In this document: positions 35,639 to 46,426 of the stretch, in pieces | Layout of the letters: the number at the start of each line of letters is the position of its first letter | Numbering within the stretch: the first letter of the stretch is position 1 | Source: Campylobacter concisus | GTDB lineage: Bacteria > Campylobacterota > Campylobacteria > Campylobacterales > Campylobacteraceae | DNA length: 64,000 nucleotides | Direction: 5' to 3' | Assembly: GCA_002092835.1 (NCBI GenBank) | Contig: LVWL01000020.1 | Span: 186,001 to 250,000, forward strand | The notes under the pieces: generated by a model | The model's input: the letters and a program-made list of their open reading frames with translations, nothing else | Databases searched by the model: none | What the model was told of the DNA's origin: nothing | Made by a program: the position numbers and the translations under genes

Positions 35639-37730
35639 AAATTTATTTTTTAAAAATTACTCTTTATACCTTATGATATTTGTCGCAGTCATCTTTGGCA
35701 TGGTTTGTAGGCTTTACTGGGTCTTTTGGGCGAGCGAGTATCCGGTATTTTTCTGGAACAACGAGCTAATGATTAGCACAAACGACGGCTACGCATTTGC
35801 CGAGGGCGCAAGGGATATGTTAGCTGGCTTTCACCAAGAAAACGACCTTAGCTACTACGGCTATCCGCTTTCGACACTTACTTACTGGATCGTGAAATTT
35901 CTGGGCGTGAAGCTCGAGACAGCGATGATTTATATGAGCGTCTTTTTCTCGTCGCTTGTGGCTGTGCCTGTTATCTTGATCGCAAATGAATACAAAGCAA
36001 AAATGGCTGGCTTCATCGCTGCACTTCTTGCAGTGATCGCAAATAGCTACTACAACCGCACTATGGCAGGATATTACGACACTGACATGCTCATCATCCC
36101 ACTTAGCGTTTTTGTCGTTTGGGGGCTTGTTAGAGTGCTTGAGAAAAAGGACGCAAAGAGCCTGATAATAGCACCTTTAAGCGTGCTTATCTATATGTGG
36201 TGGTATATGAGCGCCTTTTCGCTTATTAGCATTTTAACTGGGCTATTTTTGCTTTACACGCTCATTTTTGATAGGAAAAATCCACTTTTTTACCTTGAAA
36301 TTTCACTGCTTTTACTTGCTATCTCAAACCTTGATCTAACTCTTAAATTTATCGCTGTTATCGTTATTTACGCACTTTGTCTATTTAAAAAAGAGGTGAT
36401 AAATTTAAAAATTGCTCTTGGCATTTTGGCGGTTATCTTTGTCGTTTTTGTCGTCCGCGGTGGGCTAAATCCTATAATCTTTCAGCTTAAATTTTACGTC
36501 TTTAGAGATGCGCCTGAAGTTGGCGGCATGAGTTTTCACTTTTTTAATGTCAATCAAACTATCCAAGAGTCAAGCGTCGTTGATTTTACGCTATTTTGCG
36601 AGAGGATCAGCGCAAATGTCATCACATTTTTGATCTCGCTTGTTGGTGTTGCTCTTTTTTGTTATAGACACCGCTCGTTCGCCGTCTCGCTTGGTATGCT
36701 TGCACTTGGCTTTTTGGCCTTTAAAAGTGGCCTTAGATTTACCATTTATGCCGTGCCTATCATGGCGCTTGGCTTTGGCTACTTAGTGGAGTTCGTGCTT
36801 GCAAATTTAAAGCTAAAAGAGGCTGTTTTAAATCTCATAAGAGCGTTCATAGCGGCTCTTGTGCTTACTCCAGCGCTCATTCACATCTATGGCTACAAGG
36901 CTGAGCCAGTTTTTGTAAATAAAGAGGTTGAAATTTTAAACAAGCTAAAAGGCATCGCAGGGCGCGAAGACTACGTGCTTGCGTGGTGGGACTATGGATA
37001 TCCTATTAGATATTACAGTGATGTTAAGACACTAATTGACGGCGGAAAGCACCTTGGGCGTGAAAATTTTGCCGTGAGCTTTGCGCTTGGTAGCGATGAG
37101 ATGAGCTCGGCAAATATGGCAAGGCTCGATGTTGAGTATACGGAGCGAAATTTCAAAGAGCACTTTAATGGCAACTTGGCTCAAATTTTAAAAGATAGAA
37201 ATTTAAGCGTTGATCAGTTTTTTAGCGAGGTAAAAGAGGCAAATTTTAGCCTGCCAGCAAAGAGCAGAGAGATATATTATTACCTGCCAGATAGGATGCT
37301 TAGTATTTTCCCAACCATTTTGCAGTTTAGCAAGATCGATCTAAAAAGCGGTAAAAATTTAAACAACGGACTTTTTGTCACCACAAGAGCGATCTCGCAA
37401 AGCGAAAAGGGCATTAGGCTAAGTGGTGGATTTACTCTAACAAGCGATGTCACAAGTTTAATCTATGATGGCAATATCTTGCCTCTTAAATCTTTCATAG
37501 AGACTGATTATAACGAGGCTGGCAAGCTAAATGTCAAAGAGTATAAAAATAACGAACTTTCAAACATTTCTGTCATTTTCATGAGGGATTACGGCAGGTT
37601 TATCATCCTTGATGAGAGTATTTTAAATAGCACTTATATACAGCTTTTTGTGCTTGAAAGGTACGATCCAAAAATTTTTGAGCCAGTTATACTTGATGGG
37701 GCAGCAAAAATTTATAAACTAAAGAGGTAA
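35631..37730 (+). CDS. pglB: Oligosaccharyltransferase PglB (classical copy)
   Basis: The 699-residue oligosaccharyltransferase that transfers the finished glycan to Asn in D/E-X-N-X-S/T sequons. It closely follows C. jejuni/C. lari PglB: STNDGYAFAEGARDMLAG, YYDTDML with the catalytic acids, NVNQTIQESS supplying the external-loop Glu, WWDYG at 452-456, TLIDGGKHLGRENF, NMARLDVEYTE, and MXXI as MLSI at 556-559. It keeps the standard pglJ-pglB-pglA position, so it is the ancestral copy, while the other pglB at 27.1 kb sits in the divergent module. All catalytic motifs I can check are intact. Confidence 0.95.
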   Translation: MNRNLFFKNYSLYLMIFVAVIFGMVCRLYWVFWASEYPVFFWNNELMISTNDGYAFAEGARDMLAGFHQENDLSYYGYPLSTLTYWIVKFLGVKLETAMIYMSVFFSSLVAVPVILIANEYKAKMAGFIAALLAVIANSYYNRTMAGYYDTDMLIIPLSVFVVWGLVRVLEKKDAKSLIIAPLSVLIYMWWYMSAFSLISILTGLFLLYTLIFDRKNPLFYLEISLLLLAISNLDLTLKFIAVIVIYALCLFKKEVINLKIALGILAVIFVVFVVRGGLNPIIFQLKFYVFRDAPEVGGMSFHFFNVNQTIQESSVVDFTLFCERISANVITFLISLVGVALFCYRHRSFAVSLGMLALGFLAFKSGLRFTIYAVPIMALGFGYLVEFVLANLKLKEAVLNLIRAFIAALVLTPALIHIYGYKAEPVFVNKEVEILNKLKGIAGREDYVLAWWDYGYPIRYYSDVKTLIDGGKHLGRENFAVSFALGSDEMSSANMARLDVEYTERNFKEHFNGNLAQILKDRNLSVDQFFSEVKEANFSLPAKSREIYYYLPDRMLSIFPTILQFSKIDLKSGKNLNNGLFVTTRAISQSEKGIRLSGGFTLTSDVTSLIYDGNILPLKSFIETDYNEAGKLNVKEYKNNELSNISVIFMRDYGRFIILDESILNSTYIQLFVLERYDPKIFEPVILDGAAKIYKLKR

Positions 37731-37732
37731 AA

Positions 37733-38848
37733 ATGGCAAGGATAGGGTTTTTAAGCCACGCTGACATGAGTATACACTTTTTTAGACGGCCTATTATGCA
37801 GGCTTTAAAAGATATGGGTCATGAGGTTTTTGCTATCGCCCCAAAAGGCGACTTCACTGGCGAGCTTGCTAAAAGTTTTCACACTGTCACTTACGAGCTT
37901 GATAAGGCTAGCCTAAATCCACTAACTGTGATAAATAACTCTAAAAAACTATCTCAAATTTTAGGTGAGCTAAATTTAGACCTGCTGCAAACTGGCGCTC
38001 ACAAGTCAAATGTCTTTGGCACGTTTGCCGCTAAAAACGCTGGCATAAAGCACGTGATAAATTTGGTTGAAGGCCTTGGTAGCTTTTATATCGATGATGA
38101 TATTAAGACAAAGGCCGTGCGTTTTGTCATGGAGAGCCTTTATAAGCTCTCTTTTGCAAAGGCTGATGCTTGCATCTTCGTAAATGACGCAGATCCAGAC
38201 TATCTGATCTCAAGAAATTTGATAGACAAAAGCAAAGTGTACCGCATAAAAAGTGTCGGCGTGGATACTGCTAAATTTGACCCAGCTATCACGCAGCCGG
38301 CTGACCTTGGTGAAAAAAAGGTCATTTTGATGATCGCAAGGGCGATGTGGCACAAGGGTGTTCGTGAATTTTACGAGGCGGCAGAAATTTTAAATGGCTA
38401 TAAAAACTGCAAATTTGTCTTTGTGGGCGAGGGCTTTGCTGGTAATAAATCAACCGCAGACGAGGCCTTTTTAAAAGGTGGTAAAGTGTGTTATCTTGGT
38501 GCTAGAAATGACATACCGCAGCTTTTAAAGGCCTCTTATCTGCTGGCACTTCCTAGCTATAAAGAGGGCTTTCCAAGAACGGTTTTAGAGGCGATGAGCA
38601 TGGCTAAAGCAGTCGTTGCAAGTGACGTGACAGGCTGCAATGAAGCTGTAAAAGATGGTTACAACGGACTTTTATGCAAGGTAAAAGACGCAAATGACTT
38701 AGCAGAAAAGGTCAAAATTTTGCTTGATGATGAGGAGCTTTGCGCTAAGCTTGGACAAAATGGCAGGGACTGGGCAGTAAGCGAGTTTGACGAGAAGCAA
38801 ATCGCAAAAAGATATATAGAAATTTATAGGAAATTTATAGATGTATAG
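37733..38848 (+). CDS. pglA: Glycosyltransferase PglA
   Basis: PglA adds the first GalNAc to undecaprenyl-PP-diNAcBac. The 371-residue GT4 enzyme matches C. jejuni PglA throughout: [80 protein letters not shown], and [17 protein letters not shown]. It starts two bases after pglB and its 3' end overlaps pglC by eight bases. Confidence 0.94.
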   Translation: MARIGFLSHADMSIHFFRRPIMQALKDMGHEVFAIAPKGDFTGELAKSFHTVTYELDKASLNPLTVINNSKKLSQILGELNLDLLQTGAHKSNVFGTFAAKNAGIKHVINLVEGLGSFYIDDDIKTKAVRFVMESLYKLSFAKADACIFVNDADPDYLISRNLIDKSKVYRIKSVGVDTAKFDPAITQPADLGEKKVILMIARAMWHKGVREFYEAAEILNGYKNCKFVFVGEGFAGNKSTADEAFLKGGKVCYLGARNDIPQLLKASYLLALPSYKEGFPRTVLEAMSMAKAVVASDVTGCNEAVKDGYNGLLCKVKDANDLAEKVKILLDDEELCAKLGQNGRDWAVSEFDEKQIAKRYIEIYRKFIDV

Positions 38849-39446
38849 AAATTTTTTAAAGAGGGCGGTTGATATTTTGGGGGCTTTGTTTTTGCTTATT
38901 TTAACATCGCCCATCATCATAGCAACGGCGATCTTTACCTACTTTAAAGTAAGCCGCGACGTCATTTTCACTCAGGCAAGACCAGGTCTTAATGAGAAAA
39001 TTTTTAAAATTTATAAATTTAAGACGATGAGTGACGAGCGTGACGCAAACGGCGAGCTCTTGCCAGATGAACAGCGTCTTGGTAAATTTGGCAAGCTGAT
39101 CCGCTCACTTAGCCTCGATGAGCTGCCACAGCTATTTAACGTGCTAAAGGGTGATATGAGCTTCATTGGGCCAAGGCCGCTTTTGGTCGAGTATCTACCC
39201 ATTTACAACGAAATGCAAAAGCACCGCCACGACGTGCGCCCTGGTATCACAGGCCTAGCACAGGTAAATGGTAGAAACGCCATAAGCTGGGAGAAAAAAT
39301 TTGAGTACGACGTCTATTACGCTAAGAATTTAAGCTTTATGCTTGACGTAAAGATTGCCTTACAGACTATCGAAAAGGTGCTAAAACGAAGTGGCGTAAG
39401 CAAAGAGGGGCAGGCAACGACGGAGAAATTTAATGGCAAAAACTAA
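38841..39446 (+). CDS. pglC: Phosphoglycosyltransferase PglC
   Basis: PglC starts the N-glycan by transferring phospho-diNAcBac from UDP to undecaprenyl phosphate. The 201-residue protein is the minimal monotopic phosphoglycosyltransferase: one N-terminal re-entrant membrane helix (residues 7-30), KFKTMSDE, the catalytic Asp-Glu in [23 protein letters not shown] and [13 protein letters not shown]. Length matches C. jejuni PglC. It overlaps both pglA and pglD. Confidence 0.95.
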   Translation: MYRNFLKRAVDILGALFLLILTSPIIIATAIFTYFKVSRDVIFTQARPGLNEKIFKIYKFKTMSDERDANGELLPDEQRLGKFGKLIRSLSLDELPQLFNVLKGDMSFIGPRPLLVEYLPIYNEMQKHRHDVRPGITGLAQVNGRNAISWEKKFEYDVYYAKNLSFMLDVKIALQTIEKVLKRSGVSKEGQATTEKFNGKN

Positions 39447-40023
39447 GAAAATTTACATCTACGGAGCGAGTGGTCATGGCCTTGTAGTCGCTGATATCGC
39501 TAGAAATAATGGCTATGACGAGATAGTTTTTTTGGATGATGCTAGTGAGTTTAAATTTAGCCCAGAGCTTGAAAAAGCTGATATCATAATAGCCATTGGC
39601 GAAAACAAAACAAGGCAAAAAATCAGCCAAAGGGTAGAGTCCGCTGGCTTTGAGATAGTAACTTTGATCCATAAAAGCGCAGTTGTGAGCCAGAGTGCCG
39701 TGATAGAAAAAGGTGTGGTCGTCATGCCAAATGCCGTGATAAACGCAAAAGCTTGCATAAAAGAAGGCGCTATCATAAACTCTGGCGCGGTGATAGAGCA
39801 TGAGTGTGTGATAGGTAAATTTGCTCACATCAGCCCAAACACAGCCCTTGCTGGAAATGTGAGCGTGGGAGAATTTACGCATGTTGGCATTGGCTCAAGT
39901 GTCATTCAAGGTATAAGCATCGGTGGCAACTGCATCATCGGCGCTGGAAGTGTGGTCGTAAGAGATATAAAAGATGGTGTGAAGGTTTACGGAGTGCCAG
40001 CGTGCGAGCGTGGCAAGATATAA
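39433..40023 (+). CDS. pglD: UDP-amino-sugar N-acetyltransferase PglD
   Basis: PglD acetylates the 4-amino sugar made by PglF/PglE to yield UDP-diNAcBac. The 196-residue protein has the N-terminal Rossmann-like UDP-binding part ([16 protein letters not shown]) and a C-terminal left-handed beta-helix of hexapeptide repeats. The catalytic base is the His in the IEHECVIG segment, which is identical to the same segment of C. jejuni PglD. It starts 14 bases inside pglC. Confidence 0.94.
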   Translation: MAKTKKIYIYGASGHGLVVADIARNNGYDEIVFLDDASEFKFSPELEKADIIIAIGENKTRQKISQRVESAGFEIVTLIHKSAVVSQSAVIEKGVVVMPNAVINAKACIKEGAIINSGAVIEHECVIGKFAHISPNTALAGNVSVGEFTHVGIGSSVIQGISIGGNCIIGAGSVVVRDIKDGVKVYGVPACERGKI

Positions 40024-40052
40024 AATTTAAAAATAAGTGCTAAAATCGCTAA

Positions 40053-41165
<1,113 letters not shown>

Positions 41166-42947
41166 ATGTTTCATGCGACAAAGTTAAAAAGGCTTATATT
41201 TTTCCTTATTGGCGATGTTTTTATATTTACGTTTTCGATATATGCGGCTTATCTTTTGAGATTTAACGCAAACATCCCAGACATCTACGTTCAGGGCCTT
41301 TTTGTAACGGCTGGATTTTTGATTATTTTTAAGCTATTTTTTCTATGGATGTTTAAAATTTACAAGGTGCCGTGGAGATTTTTTGGACTAAATGAGGCTA
41401 GAAAAATTTTCTTAGCTCACGTTTGCTCAGCGGTTTTGTTTACGATCATATTTTTCATAATACAAGACTTCTTTAATCCATACCCAAGAAGTGTTATTTT
41501 CATCGATCTTCTAATTTCATGCCTACTTATTGGACTTTTGAGAATTTCAAAGCGCATGGTGCTTGACTTTTCAAACAAACCTCACAAAGGTGAGCCTTGT
41601 GTTGTTATAGGTGCTACCTCAAAAGCACTTCACGTTTTGCGTGGCTTAAAGCAAGGGTATCTTGACTATTACGCAGTTGGCGTGGTAGATGGCAGGAGTG
41701 ATCTTGTGGGCACTTATTGTGATGGTTTCTTAGTGCAAGATAAAAAAGAGATACCAAATTTGATAAAAGACTACGATGTAAAGACCGCTATTATCGCACT
41801 TGCACTTGATCAAGATGGGCTTCAAGCTTTAGTTGATGAACTAACTGGATATGGCATAAGAGATATGAAGCTATTTTCGCTTATCGAAAACGAGCCGATC
41901 AAGGATATCTCTATCGAAGACTTGCTCGCTAGGAAGCCAAAAGACCTAAATCCTGAAGCCATCTCAAATTTTTTAAAAGACAAAAAAGTGCTTGTTACTG
42001 GAGCTGGTGGTAGCATAGGAAGTGAAATTTGTAAGCAGTGCTTAAAATTTGGAGTAAGCGAGCTTATTATGGTTGAGCACAGTGAGTTTAACCTTTATAA
42101 AATAGGCGAAGATACAAAAGATAAAAGGACTATCAGTAAGCTTGTAAATATCACAAATTTAAAGGATTTTGAAGAAGTTTTTGCTGACTTTGAACCTGAG
42201 ATTGTTATCCACGCAGCAGCATATAAACATGTGCCGCTTTGTGAGTTAAACCCTCGCTCGGCTGTCGAAAATAATATCCTTGGCACAAAAAATGCTGTCG
42301 ATCTTTCAAAAAAATATGGCGTTAAAAAATTTGTCATGATCTCATCAGACAAGGCCGTACGCCCAACAAATATAATGGGCACAACTAAGCGTGTTTGTGA
42401 GCTTTATGCTTTAAATTCAAATGAAGCTGGCGTGTGTGAGATAGTTTGCGTGCGCTTTGGAAATGTCCTTGGCTCAAGTGGTTCTGTTATACCGAAATTT
42501 AAAGCACAAATTGCCGCAAATAAGCCACTAAGTGTTACTCACCCAGAGATCACAAGGTACTTTATGCTTACGTCTGAAGCATGCCAGCTAGTCCTTCAAG
42601 CAGCCTCTATCGCAAAAGGTGGAGAGCTTTTCGTACTTGATATGGGCGAGCCTGTTAAGATAGTTGATCTTGCTAAAAAGATGCTTCTTCTTTCAAATAA
42701 AGAGCATTTGGGTATAGAATTTGTAGGTCTTAGACCAGGTGAGAAGCTTTATGAAGAGCTACTTATTAACAAAGATGATGTGCAAACCAAGTATGAGTCG
42801 ATCTTTGTGACACATTCAGAGCCTTACGATTTGGCACTTTTAAACTCGCAGATAAGTGAGCTTTTGCAGCTTGAGGATAATGAGATCGCACCTACACTTA
42901 AGGTGATTGTGCCTGAGTTTAATCATGCGCTAAATTTAAAAGGCTAG
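41166..42947 (+). CDS. pglF: UDP-GlcNAc 4,6-dehydratase PglF
   Basis: PglF makes the UDP-4-keto-6-deoxy sugar that commits UDP-GlcNAc to diNAcBac. The 593-residue protein has four N-terminal membrane helices (residues 8-125), a Rossmann-like linker domain, and a C-terminal dehydratase with [17 protein letters not shown] near residue 277, [12 protein letters not shown], and the active-site [17 protein letters not shown] near 395, in which Met replaces the usual Tyr as is normal for this family. It directly abuts pglE and is followed two bases later by pglG. Confidence 0.95.
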   Translation: MFHATKLKRLIFFLIGDVFIFTFSIYAAYLLRFNANIPDIYVQGLFVTAGFLIIFKLFFLWMFKIYKVPWRFFGLNEARKIFLAHVCSAVLFTIIFFIIQDFFNPYPRSVIFIDLLISCLLIGLLRISKRMVLDFSNKPHKGEPCVVIGATSKALHVLRGLKQGYLDYYAVGVVDGRSDLVGTYCDGFLVQDKKEIPNLIKDYDVKTAIIALALDQDGLQALVDELTGYGIRDMKLFSLIENEPIKDISIEDLLARKPKDLNPEAISNFLKDKKVLVTGAGGSIGSEICKQCLKFGVSELIMVEHSEFNLYKIGEDTKDKRTISKLVNITNLKDFEEVFADFEPEIVIHAAAYKHVPLCELNPRSAVENNILGTKNAVDLSKKYGVKKFVMISSDKAVRPTNIMGTTKRVCELYALNSNEAGVCEIVCVRFGNVLGSSGSVIPKFKAQIAANKPLSVTHPEITRYFMLTSEACQLVLQAASIAKGGELFVLDMGEPVKIVDLAKKMLLLSNKEHLGIEFVGLRPGEKLYEELLINKDDVQTKYESIFVTHSEPYDLALLNSQISELLQLEDNEIAPTLKVIVPEFNHALNLKG

Positions 42948-42949
42948 TT

Positions 42950-43846
42950 TTGGTTATAAAAGATATTAAGAGATTTAGTGACACGAGGTACAAGGTAAGG
43001 GCGTATATCTGCTATTTATTTAGTAGAAATTTAACAAACAGACTGCCTGGAGTGTGCTTAGAAAACATAAAAGCTGGCTTTGATAAGATCAGCAACGAGA
43101 TAGAAAATTTTGATGCACTATACATCTTAGATGAAAATGGCATACAGATCGAAGACTCTATCAGTCTAAATGAAAAGTATAAAATTCCAAAAGGCGAAAA
43201 CCGCGCAAACAAGGCATACTATTACACTGCAGTGCGTGAGAAAAGGTGCGTTTTAAGCGATCCATATCCATCAAGTTTAAATGGAGGTTTATGCGTCACA
43301 GCAAGTGTGCCTATCTATAACGAAAAAAATAAGCTTAAATTTATCGCTTGTATCGACATAAGCCTAGAAAATATCCTAAATATGGTCGATAGCGGCTTTG
43401 TCGAGGAGCATTTTGGTAGATTTTTAAAGACAGTCTATGCGCTCTTTTGTGCATCACTTTTTATGATTTGTGCATTTTTATTTTGGCACGGGGTAAAGAG
43501 CTTTATCTCAAAAAGTATCGAGCATATAAATGTCGAAGAAATTTTTGAATCAACCATCATTTTAACGCTAGCTCTTGCCATTTTTGATCTTGTTAAGACG
43601 ATATTTGAAGAAGAGGTTTTAGGTAAAAATCAAGAAGAAAATAGCGTTATTTATAAGACGATGGTGAGATTTATCGGCTCAATTATCATTGCACTTGCGA
43701 TCGAAGCGCTTATGCTAGTCTTTAAATTTGCTATTACTGCACCTGAAAATATCATAAACGCTATCTATCTAATAGGCGGCGTGGCGATGCTAATGGCGGC
43801 ACTTAGCTTTTATCTTTTCAGCGTAAAAAGACAAGAGAACAGATGA
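42950..43846 (+). CDS. pglG: PglG-like membrane protein with a Cache-like sensor domain
   Basis: A 298-residue membrane protein in the position of pglG, the one pgl gene without an assigned role. It has no strong N-terminal helix: residues 25-145 form a domain like the PDC/Cache sensors of chemoreceptors (FDALYILDENGIQIED, then KAYYYTAVREKRCVLSDPY, and GLCVTASVPIYNEKNKL). Residues 160-290 hold four hydrophobic helices. There is no methyl-accepting, kinase or cyclase domain. The start is TTG 42950 with AAAGG just upstream. It overlaps hisH by four bases, so it probably shares a transcript with histidine genes. Function is unknown. Confidence 0.82.
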   Translation: MVIKDIKRFSDTRYKVRAYICYLFSRNLTNRLPGVCLENIKAGFDKISNEIENFDALYILDENGIQIEDSISLNEKYKIPKGENRANKAYYYTAVREKRCVLSDPYPSSLNGGLCVTASVPIYNEKNKLKFIACIDISLENILNMVDSGFVEEHFGRFLKTVYALFCASLFMICAFLFWHGVKSFISKSIEHINVEEIFESTIILTLALAIFDLVKTIFEEEVLGKNQEENSVIYKTMVRFIGSIIIALAIEALMLVFKFAITAPENIINAIYLIGGVAMLMAALSFYLFSVKRQENR

Positions 43847-44454
43847 TCGCTATTATTGATTATGGTGCGGGCAATATCAAAAGCGTGATAAATGCTTTTA
43901 AATTTCTTGGACATGAGTGCGTTTTAGTAAGTGAGCCTGATAGTTTAAAAGAGTACTCTCACATCGTTTTGCCAGGCGTTGGAGCTTTTGGTGAGGCGAT
44001 GACAAAGCTAAAAAATAATGGCATGGATGAAGCCGTAAAAGAAGCTGTAAAAAGCGGCAAAGCTTTTATTGGTATTTGTCTTGGCATGCAGCTTTTATTT
44101 GAGCGAAGTTTTGAGTTTGGCGAGCATGAGGGACTTTCTCTTTTGCCTGGCGAGGTTGTAAAATTTAATGAAACTAATTTCGATAAGCCATTAAAAATAC
44201 CCCATATTGGTTGGAACGCTTTGGAATTTAAGCAAAATAGTCCATTAAATTTAGGACTAAAAAAGCTTGAGTATTTATATTTTGTACATAGCTATCATGT
44301 GGTTTGTGATGATAAATTTGCACTGGCAAAGACGACTTATGGATATGAATTTACAAGTGCGGTTTGGCATGAAAATATCTTTGGCTTTCAGCCTCATCCA
44401 GAAAAAAGTCATGAAGCTGGACTTAAAATTTTAGAGAATTTTGCGAGGTTATGA
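43843..44454 (+). CDS. hisH: Imidazole glycerol phosphate synthase, glutaminase subunit HisH
   Basis: HisH hydrolyses glutamine and channels ammonia to HisF in histidine biosynthesis. The 203-residue class I amidotransferase has [12 protein letters not shown] at the N-terminus, the nucleophile Cys in [13 protein letters not shown] near residue 82, PHIGWNAL, and the His-Glu pair in [11 protein letters not shown]. It overlaps pglG by four bases and hisA at its stop. HisF is not in the window. I treat it as true HisH and not a flagellin-glycan homologue because hisA is coupled to it. Confidence 0.93.
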   Translation: MIAIIDYGAGNIKSVINAFKFLGHECVLVSEPDSLKEYSHIVLPGVGAFGEAMTKLKNNGMDEAVKEAVKSGKAFIGICLGMQLLFERSFEFGEHEGLSLLPGEVVKFNETNFDKPLKIPHIGWNALEFKQNSPLNLGLKKLEYLYFVHSYHVVCDDKFALAKTTYGYEFTSAVWHENIFGFQPHPEKSHEAGLKILENFARL

Positions 44455-45164
44455 TGGAAATTTTTCCAGCGATTGATTTAAAAGAGGGACAAGCAGTTAG
44501 ACTTAGCAAAGGTCTTATGCAAAGTGCAAAAATTTATAGCAACGAGCCAAGTGAACTTGCTAAGAGATTTGAAGATTATGGCGCAAAATGGCTTCATGTG
44601 GTTGATTTAGACGGTGCATTTGCTGGAGAGACGATAAATTTTAAAACAATTGAAAAGATTACAAAGGCTACAAATTTAAGCGTCCAAGTGGGTGGCGGCA
44701 TAAGAGATGAAGAGCGAATAAAACGCTATTTAGATCTTGGAGTTAGCAGAGTGATCCTTGGCTCAGTTGCTCTTAGAGATCCAGAATTTACAGCAAAAAT
44801 GGCTGAAATTTATAGAGTTGTAGTCGGCATTGACGCAAAAGATGGCTACGTGGCCGTACAAGGTTGGGGTGAGATCTCAAATATAAAAGCAGTCGATCTT
44901 GCAAGAAAATTTGCAGATGTTGGTGTGGAAGCTGTGATTTGCACCGATATTAACAAGGATGGAATGCTTGGCGGAGTTAATGTTGAGTTTAGCTTGCAAA
45001 TAGCTAGAAATAGCAAGCTTGAGACGATAGCAAGTGGTGGCGTGAGTGATATAAATGATATTTTGATGCTAAAAGCCACAAATGAGATTAGTGGCGTAAT
45101 AGTTGGGAAAGCCTACTATGAGGGGTTGCTTGACCTAAAAGAGGTCTTTAAACTACTTAGATAG
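44454..45164 (+). CDS. hisA: Phosphoribosylformimino-5-aminoimidazole carboxamide ribotide isomerase HisA
   Basis: HisA isomerises ProFAR to PRFAR in histidine synthesis. The protein has 236 residues from the second of two adjacent ATGs; GAGG is better spaced for 44454, although ATG 44451 is possible. TIM-barrel signatures: [14 protein letters not shown] with the catalytic Asp, [42 protein letters not shown], the catalytic [10 protein letters not shown], and IASGGVSD. Last gene before a 63-base gap and cheY. Confidence 0.94.
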   Translation: MEIFPAIDLKEGQAVRLSKGLMQSAKIYSNEPSELAKRFEDYGAKWLHVVDLDGAFAGETINFKTIEKITKATNLSVQVGGGIRDEERIKRYLDLGVSRVILGSVALRDPEFTAKMAEIYRVVVGIDAKDGYVAVQGWGEISNIKAVDLARKFADVGVEAVICTDINKDGMLGGVNVEFSLQIARNSKLETIASGGVSDINDILMLKATNEISGVIVGKAYYEGLLDLKEVFKLLR

Positions 45165-45193
45165 CGTTAAAGCTTTTATAAATTTAAATTAGC

Positions 45194-45199
45194 TAGAAT
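45194..45199 (+). promoter_or_regulatory. Possible -10 hexamer for cheY
   Basis: TAGAAT lies 28 bases before the cheY GTG in the 63-base gap after hisA, a plausible sigma-70 -10 that would start a cheY-prmA-ftsH transcript. Confidence 0.45.
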
Positions 45200-45227
45200 A
45201 GGGCAATTTTTACTAAAAGGATATTAT

Positions 45228-45593
45228 GTGAAGATTTTGGTTGTAGATGACAGTTCAACAATGAGAAGAATCATAAAAAATACTTTACAAAGGTTAGGAC
45301 ATCAAGAAATTCTTGAGGCTGAGCACGGTCTTGAGGCTTGGAATATCTTAACTCAAAATGAAGGTATCGAAGTTCTTATCACTGACTGGAATATGCCTGA
45401 GATGAATGGTCTTGAGCTTGTTAAAAAGGTAAGAGCAGAGCAGAAGTATGTTGATATGCCTATCATAATGGTAACAACAGAAGGCGGAAAAGCCGAAGTT
45501 ATAACAGCTTTAAAAGCAGGTGTTAATAACTACATCGTTAAACCTTTTACGCCACAAGTTTTAAAAGAGAAGCTTGAAGACGTCCTTGGTTAA
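45228..45593 (+). CDS. cheY: Chemotaxis response regulator CheY
   Basis: Single-domain response regulator that carries the signal from CheA to the flagellar switch. The 121-residue protein has all receiver positions: Asp7-Asp8 in VVDDSSTMRR, phosphoacceptor Asp53 in ITDWNMPEMNG, the Thr in MVTTEGG and Lys105 in YIVKPF. Start is GTG 45228, with AAAAGGA upstream; the overlapping ATG two bases earlier is out of frame. As in C. jejuni it sits by the pgl genes and before prmA-ftsH, away from cheVAW at 55.5 kb. Confidence 0.96.
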   Translation: MKILVVDDSSTMRRIIKNTLQRLGHQEILEAEHGLEAWNILTQNEGIEVLITDWNMPEMNGLELVKKVRAEQKYVDMPIIMVTTEGGKAEVITALKAGVNNYIVKPFTPQVLKEKLEDVLG

Positions 45594-46426
45594 TGAAAGA
45601 TAAATTTTACGAATTAAGTATAAAAACATCAAATTTTTATGATGAAATTTTAGAGCTAGTTTTCTCTTTTGGAGTTACCTGTGTTGAAGAGCTAGATCAC
45701 GAGATCATCATCAGGGAAGAGTATGATCTAAAAGATATAGCTTGGGGTATTGAAGAGTATGCAAAAGGGCTCTCTAGTGTTCGTAAAATTTCAAATGATT
45801 TAAAAATTTCTCTTAATTTAAAAGAAAATAAAGACTGGCTAGGTGAATATAAAAAGGCAGTTAAGCCTATTTTGGTTGATAAAATTTATGTTAGACCTAG
45901 CTGGGAAGAGCCACTTAATGGCGTAACAAATATCATAATCGACCCAGCTCTAGCTTTTGGTTCAGGGCATCATGAAAGTACAAATTCTTGCTTGCAACTT
46001 TTACAAAAATATGCAAAAAGTGGCAATACTACTTTAGACGTGGGCTGCGGAAGTGGAATTTTAAGTATTGCCCTGGCAAAGCTTGGCTGTAAGGTCGATG
46101 CTTGTGATACAGACGAGCAAGCCACGCAAAGCTCAATTAGCAACGCCGAGTTAAATGAGGTTAAATTTAATAAAATTTGGACAGGCTCTATCGCGAATTT
46201 AGAGCAAAAATATGACATTGTCGTAGCAAATATCATTGCTGATGTCATTTTTATGCTCTCAAATGACTTAAAAAAATCGCTTAAAAAAGGCGGCTACTTG
46301 GTATTGTCAGGAATTTTAAACAAATACGAAGATAGGATTAAAGATACATTTAAGGATTTGGAGCTAATTGAGATAAAACAAAGTAACGATTGGAGTAGCT
46401 TTGTTTATAAGGAAATAGATGAATAA
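45593..46426 (+). CDS. prmA: Ribosomal protein L11 methyltransferase
   Basis: PrmA methylates ribosomal protein uL11 using SAM. The 277-residue protein has the substrate-binding N-terminal domain and a C-terminal SAM fold with DPALAFGSGHHEST near residue 118, LDVGCGSGILSIALAKLG near 150, CDTDEQA, and VVANIIADV. It overlaps cheY by one base and ftsH by eight. Confidence 0.93.
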   Translation: MKDKFYELSIKTSNFYDEILELVFSFGVTCVEELDHEIIIREEYDLKDIAWGIEEYAKGLSSVRKISNDLKISLNLKENKDWLGEYKKAVKPILVDKIYVRPSWEEPLNGVTNIIIDPALAFGSGHHESTNSCLQLLQKYAKSGNTTLDVGCGSGILSIALAKLGCKVDACDTDEQATQSSISNAELNEVKFNKIWTGSIANLEQKYDIVVANIIADVIFMLSNDLKKSLKKGGYLVLSGILNKYEDRIKDTFKDLELIEIKQSNDWSSFVYKEIDE

